This document shows positions 35,393-47,412 of a stretch of 64,000 nt of DNA, in pieces. Where the stretch lies: assembly GCF_000204055.1 (NCBI RefSeq), contig NW_006768841.1:158824-222823 (forward strand), given 5' to 3'. The position numbers and the translations under genes are program-made. Source of the DNA: Melampsora larici-populina 98AG31 (lineage: Eukaryota; Basidiomycota; Pucciniomycetes; Pucciniales; Melampsoraceae). The notes under the pieces are model-generated. The model was not told the origin of the DNA. It ran no database searches and was given only the letters and a program-made list of their open reading frames with translations. Every line of letters starts with the position of its first letter. The stretch's first letter is position 1.

Positions 35393-36131
35393 CTCACACC
35401 CCCTGTGCAAGGGGTGTGTTGCATCCCCTCTTGAAATCTTCTTATATTTTTAGTTGATAACTTTTTAAATAGTTCTATACAAAACAACAAGTTGATTACA
35501 ATCAAAGTATCAAGTAAATAGATTATAATTTATCAGCACTCCAGGATGGACTGGGGCTGTCTGGAATGACAACCAAATTGGCTTTTTGAGGAGCCAACCT
35601 GTTCTTCTCAAACTCTTGGAATGAATCCACTTTGATTTTGAGGGCTCCACCATTATGAATGGATGCTGGATTTTGACTGTGATTGTGCTTTACGTACTGA
35701 TTTTTGTTGGACCAATGAATTTTTTGAACATCAAGCAAATCCCTGCTATTGACCTGATTCTGCTCCCCCCGGTGAGATATGGCTTCCTCATATCCTCGCA
35801 CCTCTTGCACCCCCCATTTTTGGCCCGCAAGGTGCAACAGGTGCGACGCACAGTGCGGACGCACCTCGACTCCCGCCCCACCTGAATCCCCGGACTTTTC
35901 CAGTACCTGCACCGGCGGTCCCGCCGCCCGGCCCCGTTGCTGAATGTGTGGAAAGGTTCGGAATGAGTTTTAATACAGCAAAAATACCTCAATCGGTCTC
36001 AATTTTAGTCCACTTTTTACAATCACTTCTCCATCTCAAAAATTATCATCAAATACTTTATAACATTCTCAACTTTTACACCAATCAACTTCAACTTGCT
36101 CTCAATAGCATAATCGAAGAATCAAATTCAA
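35393..36131. other. Intergenic; weak minus-strand open frame
   Basis: A minus-strand frame at 35523-35912 encodes about 129 residues ending VVIPDSPSPSWSADKL. It resembles repeat-derived sequence but I cannot name it. The last 150 bases are AT-rich with many CAA/TCA steps and are the COX17 promoter region. Confidence 0.4.
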
Positions 36132-36567
36132 ATGTTCTCTTTCGGAAATTCATTTCAATCACTCTTTTCTACCTTTACATCTCGACCAGAAACTGAATCT
36201 CAGTCGATAGGTGGAAGTAGTGACCCGATCAAAAACCCACTTAACCCTGAAGGGATCAGACCGTAAGTGAATGTATGCACTATTGAAGATATCGATCATA
36301 TCATTCTTAGCTAACTGACTCATTACTCATGCCTTAGATGCTGTGCATGTCCTGATACCAAACGATCGCGGGACGACTGTTTCATTAGATATGGGCCTCC
36401 TGATGAATCTGGTCAGCTTTTGATCTATCCTCAACCTTTAAATACAAACGAATTACTCATGTCTTCTCATCGCTTTCTTACTCCGTTCAGAGGAATCGAG
36501 TCGAAGGTGTGCAGACCTGATCGCAGCTCATCGAGCTTGCATGGAACAATACGGGTTCCGAATCTAG
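36132..36567 (+). CDS. COX17: Cytochrome c oxidase copper chaperone COX17
   Basis: Three exons, 36132-36262, 36338-36411 and 36491-36567, giving 93 residues. After a 45-residue N-terminal part rich in Ser, Thr and Phe comes PCCACPDTKRSRDDC, then CADLIAAHRACMEQYGF near the end. This has the Cys-Cys copper site and the twin CX9C motif of COX17 (spacing 9 in both). COX17 carries Cu(I) in the mitochondrial intermembrane space to Sco1 and Cox11 for cytochrome oxidase assembly and is imported by the Mia40 route. The N-terminal part is longer than in yeast (69 residues in total). All three exons are too short to be found by simple ORF scanning. Confidence 0.95.
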
Positions 36568-37988
36568 CCTACCCTTCTCCTATCACTCAATCGAAACTTG
36601 CATATTCATCATCAAGCTACTCAATCTAACTCGACTTGAATTTATCATTCAACTAATGCAAATATACATATTCATAAGCACGCCTAAATGTATATCATAC
36701 TTTTTTATTTAATCATCACTATTCTACATTAATCAGTTCTTCGGTGTGTCTCGTTTTTGTGCTTTTTGATTTGATCTTTTTTTTGTGTATGCCAAACTCA
36801 ACATCCCCCCTCAGAGTTACATCTCAGTTTTTGGTCTGGGCCTTGATTTTTTTATGTTTATAGGAAGTTCAGTCAGTTCCGACTCTGAAGCTTAGGTTCG
36901 ACTCCTGTTTAAGAAAATGTCCTTGATGTCTGGGTACATTGGACAGAACTAAAATTTTAACCCTAGTTTTCTAGTGGGGTTTATCATTCATTCGGTCCGA
37001 GTTGCCTTGCCCCGCGCTCGATGGCAAACCTTGAATAGAGGATCCTGTGCTAGTATAAAGGTCTTCTGATGCCAACAACTCGAATGGGTTGTCACTGTTC
37101 TCGCTTAGGAGCAGTGTTATCATTGATAAACAATCCCAACTTGAGTCCGGACCCAACAACCTCACCTTCTACCCTAGCTTGTAGAAGGGTGAGTGACTCT
37201 GGAGTCTGGAATGTCACTTCTTCCTCGCGATGACTTCAACCAACCCCGCCTCTGTAATTGTTTTATCTGGGCCAAGGGCACAAAGTTCAATGCCGAATTC
37301 ATTTCCTCTTGATATTCTCTTTTGAGATTCAATTCCATGCATGAAAGGGTTTGTCACGCGGCATCAAATGAGCGTATCGTTTATTGAGGGAATAAAATGA
37401 TCGATTTATGTAAATCAAAACTCACCATCCAATGACATCATCAACATGAATTGCAAACTTTCTTTGCCGCGTAAGTCAACTTTAAAGCTGTGAATTGCTG
37501 CACAATCTTTGCATTCTTTGGAACCATGTCAAACGCCCAGATACAGTGCAGTTGTAGCAACGTTTTCAGGGGTCTTGATGCTCTCTGATGCTCTTCATTG
37601 AATGTGCCGATGCATAGCTCAAATTATTTGCGATCGATTGGTGTGGATTCCAGAGCTCTGAGGGTGGTCTGCAAAGGCCACCCTATCTATACAGCTGTCT
37701 TGGGCGCCCGGATTTGTTCTGGCAACCTGGGATTGATATTCAAAGGCTTCGCAAATTTATACTGTTTGCATTGCTTTAGGGAGATCAAAAGAAAAGAAGC
37801 TTATATAGATTGTCAACTTGTGATAGAATAGAATTGAAATTCACAGTTATAAATAAATGGACAAAAACCAGCCAATGAAAATTAAAAGATTGAAAAAATG
37901 AAAAGGTGGTGAGGATGTATGACAAATTGTTCCTGATTGCAGATTACGAGTAGATATGATACCAGCACATAAGAAGTATAAACTAAGA
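36568..37988. other. Intergenic, no gene assigned
   Basis: Convergent region between COX17 and the SOD-like gene. A tRNA B-box-like GGTTCGACTCC at about 36895 lacks a pairing T-stem and an A box. Short open frames at 36971-37165 and 37598-37831 have no recognisable content. Confidence 0.45.
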
Positions 37989-39398
37989 TCAGACAATGAG
38001 CACAATGAACAAGGGGATGAGCAAGGAGATGGGGTTAAGGATGAATTGAGACGCTGAGGACGCAGCTCCTTTTCCAGGGGTAGTGGAAGAATTTGTGGTG
38101 CCGTTGATGGTGAGGAGCACTGATTGACTCGGAAGTGTGGCACCAGCAGTGTAGTTGAATGGAGTCGCGGCTGGAGCAGCGGCTGGCAAGGTCAAGGTGG
38201 TCACTGTCGCATTGATGGTTCGTGTAACAACAGAAGATGTAAAAACAATGTTGGGTTCCGAACCAACGTCGGGTAAGGCGACTGGGAGACTGTGATCGAA
38301 AGACTAGTTAGATCCGGCGTCAGCTAGTCAAGATTGAAAGATAACTAACGTGATGGTAGCAAGTGCTGCAGTATCAGTCATTGTGCCGATGAAAGGAGAA
38401 ACCTTAGCGCCGGGAGGAGAGGCCTTGGTGGGGTAGCTGGAGAGACAGGAAGGTGTAGATCAAAACGTCAGAAAAATACCAAAGGACCGTGATAGCACTC
38501 TAAAGCTCACTCTGTAGTATAGTTGGATGGCTTGCCGGTCGGGTTACCGTTCTCATCAGCAGTACCATCTACGAAGGATGTAATGTTACCTAGTAGCATC
38601 AAAGGAAAGTCCATGAGGGTCAGTAGTCTGTAAATTGCGAAAGCGTAGGATTGAGCCTACCGCAAGCAAGCCGCGTGGAATTGGGAGCGTGGATAACGAT
38701 ACTTCGGCCCAAGATACTGAAAGGTTGAGGCCAAAATCTGATAAAGTTATCGCTGTAGTCCACATCAGCGGTTGACACGTTTCCTGGAAGCTTCCCATGT
38801 CGTCCAGCGAGATCCTATTTGAGCAAAGGGTGGTTAGAACAGTGGTGCCAATCAGACGCATAAATAGTCATGACTCACTCCTTCTTGACAGTACTGAGGC
38901 ATCAAGGGGTCGCATGTAAGTCCATCAGTGACTTGCAATGGATCAAGATGACCAAGGGCTGAAGAACAGTTCCCGTCTGCGGAGATAGGATTGGTGTGGA
39001 CTGTGAAGAGATTGAGAAGCAAGCTCAAGTCAATCGAAGTCAAAAGAGAAGGAATGTGTGCTTGAAGTTTGAGAGGAATTTGAGACTAAACTGTGATAGG
39101 CAAATTGAGCAGTTGAATTAATAGCCATAAGGCCATTGACTGATACTTTCACATCGACCTCTTCAGAAGAGTTTCCGAGTGTAAATCGAATGTTACCAGA
39201 TACGCCAAATGAACCTGCTAATAAGCAAGAAGCCGTAAGACTATTGGTGTTGTTCACAGCGACTGCAAGACCGGGCGCTGGTGTAGAGGCGGCAGTGGAA
39301 GCAGTAAGGGTGGCAGTCGTGGCAGTCTTGACGCCGTCTGCAACTGCCAGATGAGAGGAAGAGGCAGCGATCAAAGCTACAAATATTTCGGAAATCAT
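37989..39398 (-). CDS. Secreted GPI-anchored Cu-only superoxide dismutase-like protein
   Basis: Six exons: 39092-39398, 38877ish-39000, 38661-38814, 38511-38589, 38350-38436 and 37989-38289. There is a signal peptide (MISEIFVALIAASSSHLA), then a SOD beta-barrel with HIHTNPISADGNCSSALGHL, CQEGDLAGRHGKL and SILGRSIVIHAPNSTRLACG. The two His of HIH, the His of GRHG and the His of VIHAP are the expected four copper ligands. The zinc-ligand loop of classical Cu/Zn SOD is not evident, as in the Candida SOD5 class of extracellular Cu-only enzymes. The rest is Thr/Ala/Pro-rich with N-glycosylation sites and ends in a GPI-type hydrophobic tail (LNPISLLIPLFIVLIV). The expected role is superoxide removal at the cell surface, for example during host oxidative burst; activity itself is inferred. 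Confidence 0.9.
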
Positions 39399-42390
39399 GA
39401 TTTGAATCTTGAAAGAAACTGATGAAGAAAGTTATAAAGAAAGTTTATGATGTAAGTGCGGTAAGAACGAAGGGAATTGAGAAGGTAAGGATGTAAATAA
39501 TTATTATTTAAGGTGACAGTGGGTTGATCAGTTATCTTGGGTGACGAAGAACAGCGGGTGAGGCAGATGGAAAAGTATATAACGGTCTGACTTATAGCTC
39601 ACTTGAAGCTTGATATGCTTTGAGGGAATTGTGCGGGTGAGATGGACTGGACTAGATGCTGATGGAAAAAAAATCCTCAAAGGGGTTATTTACGATTTGA
39701 GAATTGAGTTGATGAACTGATTTAAGAAAATTCATCTCAGTGGTTTTCTTCTACACCTTTTCATCAGTCAGAAGATGTCATCAGATCGCGCACTGCTGAT
39801 GACTGAACTTGGTCCAATACCTTTTTCATTTGTCATCATCAGTGCTCAAATTTCTTCTATGATTTGCCTCAAGTCCCACGCTTTGCTCATATGACGCTCG
39901 TTAAGTCGATTGCCTCGACTCGTTTGACAAATTCAGCTTGATCGTTAACTTCTTGCGTTTTTTTGGCTTGCCGTTCCAACACGTTCAGCTTATCTGAACG
40001 AGTCATTTTTGTACAAAGTTGTGTCAAGCACACGGTGGCTGAGTGATTGACGTTGATCAAGCTGTCAAACTTTTCTCCAGATCGCTTCTCGTTTCGATTT
40101 CCCACATCCTCACCTTCCTGACGGCATGCTGTACATACATATCTTGCAACAGTTTTTTAAAATCATTTTTATAGCACTCATCAATCTCATTGCATTGTCT
40201 TCCAACACGCGACAGGTTGTTCATATGGTCCCAACACCGAGACCAATCTCCTCCTTGCCAGAAAATCATGAGCTTGAATCCATGAGCCCCACTTTACGGC
40301 GAGTTGTCAGCACATATTGCACATTACCGCAGTGCCTGGGGCTGTTTGATTGACTGTCTGAAGTAGTCAAGTCACACTGACACTATCCGTCGGGCTGGTG
40401 GTGAGAAAACTGTTAGAGAGGTATTGCTGAATGGGCTCTCTATTGCAGTCACTTACACGACTGCGGCACATCAGTCACGTGCTAAGAACCATATAAACTA
40501 TTTGTCTCCTGTTTTGAAGTTCCACATCCTTGTGGAACCCGCGTTGGCTTTTCTTTTCATATGTCTTACTTATTTTGCTGCCTGTTCACTATTGTAGTTA
40601 CGGAAATTCAATCCTTGTAAAACCGGTTGGCTTTTTTCTCATGGTTCTTACTTATTTGTCTGCCTATTCATGCTATAGCTATCCCTACTGTCCAATCACC
40701 AATAGCACATCAAGTTACAATGATTGGATTGATAATTGTTTGCATCTTGTATAAGTGATCTGACAATGTGTTTGTGGTTGTCCTCTTGTTTTGACTATTG
40801 CTTTAGCATTTCTATCATTGTTCACATATCTTGTGTATGAGTATGACAATTGTTATGAATTTTTATAATTGTTCTTGCTTTTATCATTGTTCTTTGATTG
40901 AGACAATGTGCTGGTTGTAAGGAATTGATGATTAGATCAGGATCTCATTGTTTATCTAGTTCAAGGAAAGTTGCTAACATTATACATTGAGTGCAGACCG
41001 TGACGGAAGAAAAAGCTCAAAGCTGGTTCTAGGGTACGCCCACCCCATATTTTGACTTCTCAGGCGCGCTTCTTGTGCCACGCTCACCTCGTGAATGGAG
41101 AGGGCTCAGTTGAGGACAGCAGAGACAATCCAAAAAATAAAAGATAAATGAATAAATGCACAGATAAAAAACAATTGAAATGAGATTAAAATACAAACAA
41201 ATTAAAATCTGGCTTGGATTCATGTTGCAGAAACACTGGAGTTATGCTTCGTTGATGTGTAAATCACATTTCATGGATGTAACCAAAAAGAGTGTGAAGA
41301 GTGTATCAACAATATGTTGTGAGTATGTGCAACTCAGTGCGAGTTGAGGCGATTTGTCTGCTTAATGCAAGCTGCTTACAACATAATTACGATCGTGTAC
41401 GATAAGTATTTGACCAACATACGACCAAGATGTTGGCAACTTCATTACGTTACATTTTTACGGGGCATGTTCTCGGCATATAAAGACAACATGCTCGAAA
41501 CAGACGGTGAAATCCCATCACGATTATAAAACTTTTGAACCGTAGTGTAATAAAATAACAAGAGTACTGTTTGCAAAAGTCGAAAATTTGCCAAGTCACA
41601 GAAGTAAAGAGAGCAAGATCAACTCGATAGGGGGCTAATTGCGATACTGGAGAAATTTGTGTTCAAAAAAGTCTTTGACTTAAACCCCGACCTTGCAGAT
41701 CTTGCGCCATCAAGTCCTGTGCGCCAAATGAAGCAACAATCTGAGCGTCTTGGAAGCCTACAAAACATCAAACTCGTTCATCGTCCATCCGTGTAGAGCA
41801 ACTTCTGGAACTTTTGTGAGAGTGGGTGCGCGGCTTGAGTCTATTGTTACGGCTTTTGGATCAACCGATTTATGTAACCAAGAACTTCCATTTCGGTGTT
41901 GACAGTAGGCTTCGAAATCACGGGTTCATGAAAGAGCACGGTCCGACGGCCATCTACACATGTGTAGTTTCATACGACACTTCAACCACGGCGATTGTTG
42001 AAGTATTGAAAGGTTTAAGAGATCGGTCGGATGAAAACAAGATCAGGTACAGAATCATGAAATCTTTAAAAACCAAGCTTGAGTGATGAACTCAAAAGAT
42101 GAGTAAGGAACAACATGAACAGTCTCTAACGGTCGGGTTTACGAATCCAGGAAGGAGAAGTGTAAATTGAAATCTGAAAAAGAAATCGAATGAAACGATC
42201 AATCAAACATCATAAACTACAACAGACATCCAGGTTAAAGAGTAAACCATTTAAAGCAAGCAACCTACAACCTACATCTGAATGAAGTGAACCATCTCAA
42301 ACAAACAAACTCACTTTACTATTTTCTACTTACAAATCATACATACATCTTCTATCTCATTGAAGTTAGTACATATATTATTTGTTCAAG
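39399..42390. other. Long intergenic region, no gene assigned
   Basis: About 3 kb. The minus-strand frames at 39887-40105 and 40057-40269 overlap and could be remnants of one gene, but no splice or domain supports it. A diverged tandem duplication is at 40525-40682. A plus-strand open frame at 41826-42086 lacks an initial ATG. The last 250 bases before 42391 are CAA/ACA-rich, as expected of a leader. Confidence 0.4.
40525..40682. repeat. Diverged tandem duplication, about 75-80 bp units
   Basis: The unit CATCCTTGTGGAACC...GTTGGCTTTTCTTTTCAT...CTTACTTATTTTGCTGCC (40525-40605) is repeated with substitutions and small gaps at 40610-40682. It lies in gene-free DNA. Confidence 0.6.
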
Positions 42391-44457
42391 ATGAATGAAG
42401 AGAATCAGTTGAAACATCAAAAGTTACCATTTTTATCCAGTTTAAAACATCCAGCTCAATCTGCTACCTTACCACCTAAACCATCCGAATTAAATCAAGC
42501 TCAATCTGAAATTTATCAAAATGTATTAAATCATTTATCAACGCCAAATTATCAGCTACCCATCACCCTTAATCAACTTCGACAAAAAGATACTCAATCT
42601 CTCTTACCTCTTTCTGATATCGAAAGATGTTATTGTTCTCGTGAATTCATCTTACGAACCTGTAGAGCTACTAGATGGAATCAAACAGCTTGCATTAATC
42701 GAATCGAAGAAACTTTGGTTTGGAGAAGAGAATATGGTGTAGATGAGTTGGATATAGACATGATCTCTAAAGAGGTATGTTGATTTATATAAACAATTTA
42801 CCAAGATTGGATTTGATGATTGAAACTTTTGATTTGCTTTCAAAAGTCAAAGACTGGTAAACAGTTTGTCTTAGGTTACGACGTACATTCACGTCCTTGT
42901 TTACACATGTATCCTTATCGTCAAGTCAGTCAATCTTTCTTCAAAACCCAACAAGTACATCGACTAACTCTAAGATATCTGCCAAACAGAATACCAAACC
43001 ATCAGAAGATCAAATTAAATTTGTGGTCTGGTGTCTTGAAAGGACTATTGATTTAATGCCACCTGGTGTAGAGGCACTTACTTTACTCATTGACTTTGGT
43101 TCATCTAAAGTCCCTAATGCGTCTGGTCAACGTTAGTACTTTTATTCTTATCATGACTTTATTTCTATACATCATAATACACTGACTTTCATCTTCTTGA
43201 AATTATAGCTACTACACTAGCTCAAGCGAAACAAGTTTTAAACATTCTTCAAACTTATTATTGTGAACGTGAGTTTTCATGTATTCTCTAACATTTGAAA
43301 GATCGATGACAAGATGTTCACTGATTAAATTAATATTTAATCTTTCACACAGGACTTGGTAGAGCCGTCTTGATCAATGTGCCGTGGCTTTTTTGGGGTT
43401 TTTATAAATTGGTTAAACCATTTATGGATTCTAGAACGGCCGACAAGATTAAGTGAGATGATCAAAACAAAAAAGCACAATCGACAATACATGATTCTCT
43501 TTGGTAAACTTACTCTCCTGGTGTTTTTGTTTTGTTTGCTTTGCCTGATAGATTCAATCCTGATGTGACCGAACTCGTTCCTGTAGAACAATTAGAAAAA
43601 AGTTGTTTCGGAGGTCAGCTAGAGTTTGAATATGTGAGTATCAAATCACTTGACTTTTATTTACTACATCAGCTTAATATATACATTCTTTTTTGGATCA
43701 ATAGGATCACGAAACATATTTTCCATTACTCATAGAGCTCGCTGCTCAAAGACGCAAACAAATGCTGGCTCGCTATCATCGGCTTGGTCCAAATTCGATT
43801 GGTTTATCAGAGTATGAGTTAAGAGGGGGTAAGACTGAAACCTCGGTAGAAGATGATGATACTTCCACTTCAAGTCCAGAAATAGAAACAGCCGAACCAA
43901 TTTTACGTCGACCGAGGTTTAGACATCATGCTGAGACTGATGCTGCAGATTCAGTTCATTCTGATAGACCTCCATCTGGTAGTCAGAAAAGTGGTATTGA
44001 AGGAACTGAACCAACTTCTAATGATTACGAATTGCCATCCATCCAAGAAAGCTCAACTGCACCTGAACCAACATCATCAACCTCACCAACATCGCCAAAC
44101 CTCAAGCCTGCAACCAAATCAGTTTCACATGCCCAACCGAGTACAGAACCAATCATAGAGGCCCCCATTCCAACCAATAGACCAGATAGTCAAGCCATAG
44201 AATTAAAAAGTAACGAAGAATCAGAAACACCATCTAAAGCGAATTCATCCAAGTTTTCACAAAAGATAGGATTTATGAAAAACTCATTAGCATTTCATTT
44301 TAAACAACATCAAGAAGAAGAAAAAGAAAAGAAACGAACCAAAAAAGAAAACAAAGCGATTGCTAATGGGTTACAAGTGAAAGCTGATGAACTTGGTAGA
44401 CCGTTGACTGATCAAGTCGGTGCTAGTCGTAGGTTATCTAGAATCTTGGCTAAGTGA
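42391..44457 (+). CDS. CRAL-TRIO (Sec14-like) lipid-transfer protein
   Basis: Seven exons: 42391-42774, 42847-42924, 42990-43131, 43209-43268, 43353-43452, 43552-43633 and 43705-44457. The N-terminal CRAL-TRIO-N part contains REFILRTCRATRWNQTACINRI and LVWRREYGVDEL. The lipid-binding domain has YDVHSRPCLHMYPYRQ, EALTLLIDFGSS, AKQVLNILQTYYCERLG and RAVLINVPWLFWGFYKLVKP, then FNPDVTELVPVEQLEKSCFGG. The C-terminal 230 residues are Ser/Thr/Pro-rich and then Lys/Glu-rich, with no domain. The family exchanges phosphatidylinositol and other lipids between membranes; the closest yeast pattern I see is the Pdr16-type Sec14 homologs, but this is not firm. It has no signal peptide and is likely cytosolic. 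Confidence 0.9.
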
Positions 44458-45013
44458 AGCGCTTTTTCTGGGTATCTTTTTAAATTCCGATGATGAATGA
44501 CGTTTTTTTTACAATTAATTCGTATGATTTTTTGTAATCCTTTGGTTTTCTTTTGGTCAGAATTCATTTATATCTTTTATGAATGCCTTTTTTTCTTTCT
44601 TCGAGGTCTTGTTTAGCTTATACTTTTTTTTGCAAAGGTTTGTTTACTTTAATGATCATGACGATTTGAGTTTTTTTTGTTTTTGTAAATAATGTTTGAT
44701 GGACATGGTTTTTGTTGGTATAATGTGTAGGAAATTGCAAATTATTGACTTTCTCAAATACTCCCATCATTATCAACAACATGTTCAAAGTGAGAAAAAG
44801 TTGAATACAGTGATCTTGATTATTCACAGTTTGATCAGAAAGATTTATCAATTTCCGATCAAAATCAAAACATTACAAAAAAGTACTTTATCATATGAGT
44901 TATCAGATTGAAGAAAAGAAGACGAGTTGGAAAGATACAAGCTGATGATAATATTTGAGAGCTTTTATAACAAGAAAAGGAGATAAGAAACAAAGAATGC
45001 ACTCGAGTTTATA
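44458..45013. other. AT-rich convergent spacer
   Basis: 3' flanks of the CRAL-TRIO gene and the lectin gene. It is T-rich near 44480-44690. No exon is seen. Confidence 0.6.
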
Positions 45014-46481
45014 TCAAGATGGATAATAAGCATTCTGACCACTTCCAGGTTCGTCTTGATCTTTATTGGAATCAAATGTAGTCCACGGATTAACCGATTC
45101 GACCGGTACAGCAAAACTACCTAAGAAAAAACCAAAACCAAGAACTCCAAAAGATCAATCAAAAGCAAATGTTGGGAGGATTGAGAGTTTAGAGAAAGAA
45201 AACGAACTGGTTAGTTGTTCGGGATCATAGACTGATAAAGATTCTGGTAAGCCTTGGTCGGTTTGGATTTCGATTAACCAACGTTGGTTGGGTGGATGTG
45301 AACCTTGATGGGTTTCTAGTTTACGTAATAAGACTTCTGAACCTGGAAGTAAGGATGAACCCTTTTGAAAACAAAAAAGAAAAATCAAAAATGAAAGAAG
45401 AAATGATTAGGGATTGTGAAAATTGATTAGATGGGCTTTTGGGTTACTTACTTTGATGTCTAAGACTCGGTTGATGTCATCTACACATGCAATTAGATTA
45501 TGAGTACGATAAAGCCATTTCTGAAGAAAAAAACAAAAATCGATGAGTTGTTTAGATAAAGCTTGGTTAAAAGTTTGGAAATTTTAATTGCTTACTTGAT
45601 TGTGTGCATCTTTTCCTACTTTTCTGTGCCATTGACATACTGCAATAATGTAGTTAAATTTCGAATGTTGTAACCAAACCAAAGGTAAACAAAATTTAAA
45701 TGATCGTAATGAACATGAGATTTTTACTTTACGGGATAGAAGGCTTACTATGTATATCACTAAAAACATGAACCGTCCCAAAAAGATCATCATAAGAAAC
45801 TCATCAGTGATCAATCATCATAAAGAAGTAGGAAAAAAGGTATTACCCTAATCGTTTATAATTTCCATGTTCATAATCTAAACAAAGGTTAGTAGCTTTA
45901 TTAATTATATAACCATTTTCATGTTTCCATAGTTGTAGAACTGCATCATCTCCAACTGTAAAATAAACCAAGTAAAAATCAATGAGATGTGGTTTTGGTT
46001 TTTCGATGAGATCTTATATTGAAAGATGAAGCTTGGTGAAAAGAAAAACTTACATTTTTGATCGACTACGACTAGCCTTGTCTACGATTATTTTGGGAAA
46101 AATATCACTTCAGTATTGTTTGTGTGGTTTGGAAGGATGAAATCAATGTTGATAACGCACAGGTTCGTAACTTCCACTTTGAGGTTGTAAGACTTTATTC
46201 GATAATAATGACTAGAAGAAAAGAACAGAAATATAGTTTTAATTTAGTCTCACTTCAGAATTGATCATCCAAACGTTTAAGAATTAAGAAGGTTCAAGAA
46301 GAATAATGCAATCAAATCCACTTACTTTGATATAAAACCAACCTAATTTATGTCCACAAGAAAAAAACAATCGTTCAATACATATTTGTGATCTTTATCA
46401 ATAAATTTAACAAATCGTATTGAGAAAAAAGTTGATCGAATGAGAAATTGTATGAGACTGACCTGTTGGAAATTCAGACAT
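45014..46481 (-). CDS. Cytosolic ricin-B-type (beta-trefoil) lectin
   Basis: A chain of many small exons rebuilt by eye from ATG 46481-46479 to TGA 45014-45016. The first exon gives MSEFPTG, spliced to WFYIK, then SHYYRIKSYNLKVEVTNL, LVVVDQK, and GDDAVLQLWKHENGYIINKA with TNLCLDYEHGNYKRLG. Later exons give CQWHRKVGKDAHNQKW, ACVDDINRVLDIKG, SEVLLRKLETHQGSHPPNQRW and a short tail ending NAYYPS. Three Q-x-W motifs (VLQLW, NQKW, NQRW) are the mark of the RICIN beta-trefoil fold. Such fungal lectins bind glycans and are often cytosolic without a signal peptide, as here. Ligand and role are unknown. Some internal borders may be off by a few codons. Confidence 0.75.
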
Positions 46482-47412
46482 GATTCGTATGATGATCGTT
46501 CGGTTTGGTAAAGTTTACAAATCTAAAAATCGAGTAAACTTTTTGAGGTTTTGATAGTTCTTCAATCTTGATTCGAGGTTTCCGCGCTGTTAAAATACTC
46601 TGTTCGTACTCGTAGGTGTGAAAGAAACATGTCTTAATGGGACCCTTCATTTTAAGTAGCTGTGGGCATGCCCGGTGCCCATAAGGGTCTTTTCGTACAT
46701 ACCTAAACAGGGGCATGCACTTTCACCAAAGTTTCAGACCCTGTTGATTCTTGAAGTATTCAACTCAAATTGAACTGTGTTCAGTGTTTCATTTGGATTT
46801 GAGCCCTTGTGTCGTTTTGAAGCGGTTCAAGTCATTAACTCGAAGGTCTTATTTTGTGCTGTCATCGCAGATGAGAGCTATATCAATAATCAGAAGCTGC
46901 TGTTTTTTACTGGGTTTCTAGATATGCTTATACCAGGTAAGTTCCGTGCGGATCCCAGGTTGGGTCCGTGTGTTGATTGATTGTCTATGTATGTATGCGG
47001 GTTAATACTTTGAGTTTTGATGACTTGGAATTGTATGATTGATTTGTGGTTATTGTGCGCCCGAGTATGAATGTTTGATTGCAAGATGAGAGAGTTTTGT
47101 AGTTGAGATTGATATAGGGTCCATATGAATCTGTGGGTTTGAAATGAAACAGAAAGAGGGTGAAGTTGAAGTTGAATATGAAGACGTGATGGATCGTGAT
47201 TGAGGGATGGAGAAGAGTTTTAGTTTAGTTTAAATTAGAAATTTGAATCCGATCCGATAGAATTTACAATTTACAAACTTAATCAACCATCGCTTGCTTT
47301 GCTTAAAAACCCCCGAAACATCACTTTATCATCAACAACAACATTCTCTCAGATTTCCATCTTCAGATTACTATCATCTACTATCATCAGTTTACTCAAT
47401 CTATCAAATCAA
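46482..47412. other. Divergent intergenic region lectin-kinesin
   Basis: Promoter region of two divergent genes. No exon is supported. The kinesin ORF is open from 47299 but has no ATG before 47413. Confidence 0.5.

Noticed and set aside
36880..36915. tRNA-like B box GGTTCGACTCC
   Set aside because: The T-stem does not pair and no A box or acceptor stem lies at the right distance.
39860..40270. Two overlapping minus-strand frames with Cys residues, suggesting a small mitochondrial CX9C protein
   Set aside because: Cys spacing does not fit CX9C and the frames cannot be joined by a plausible intron.
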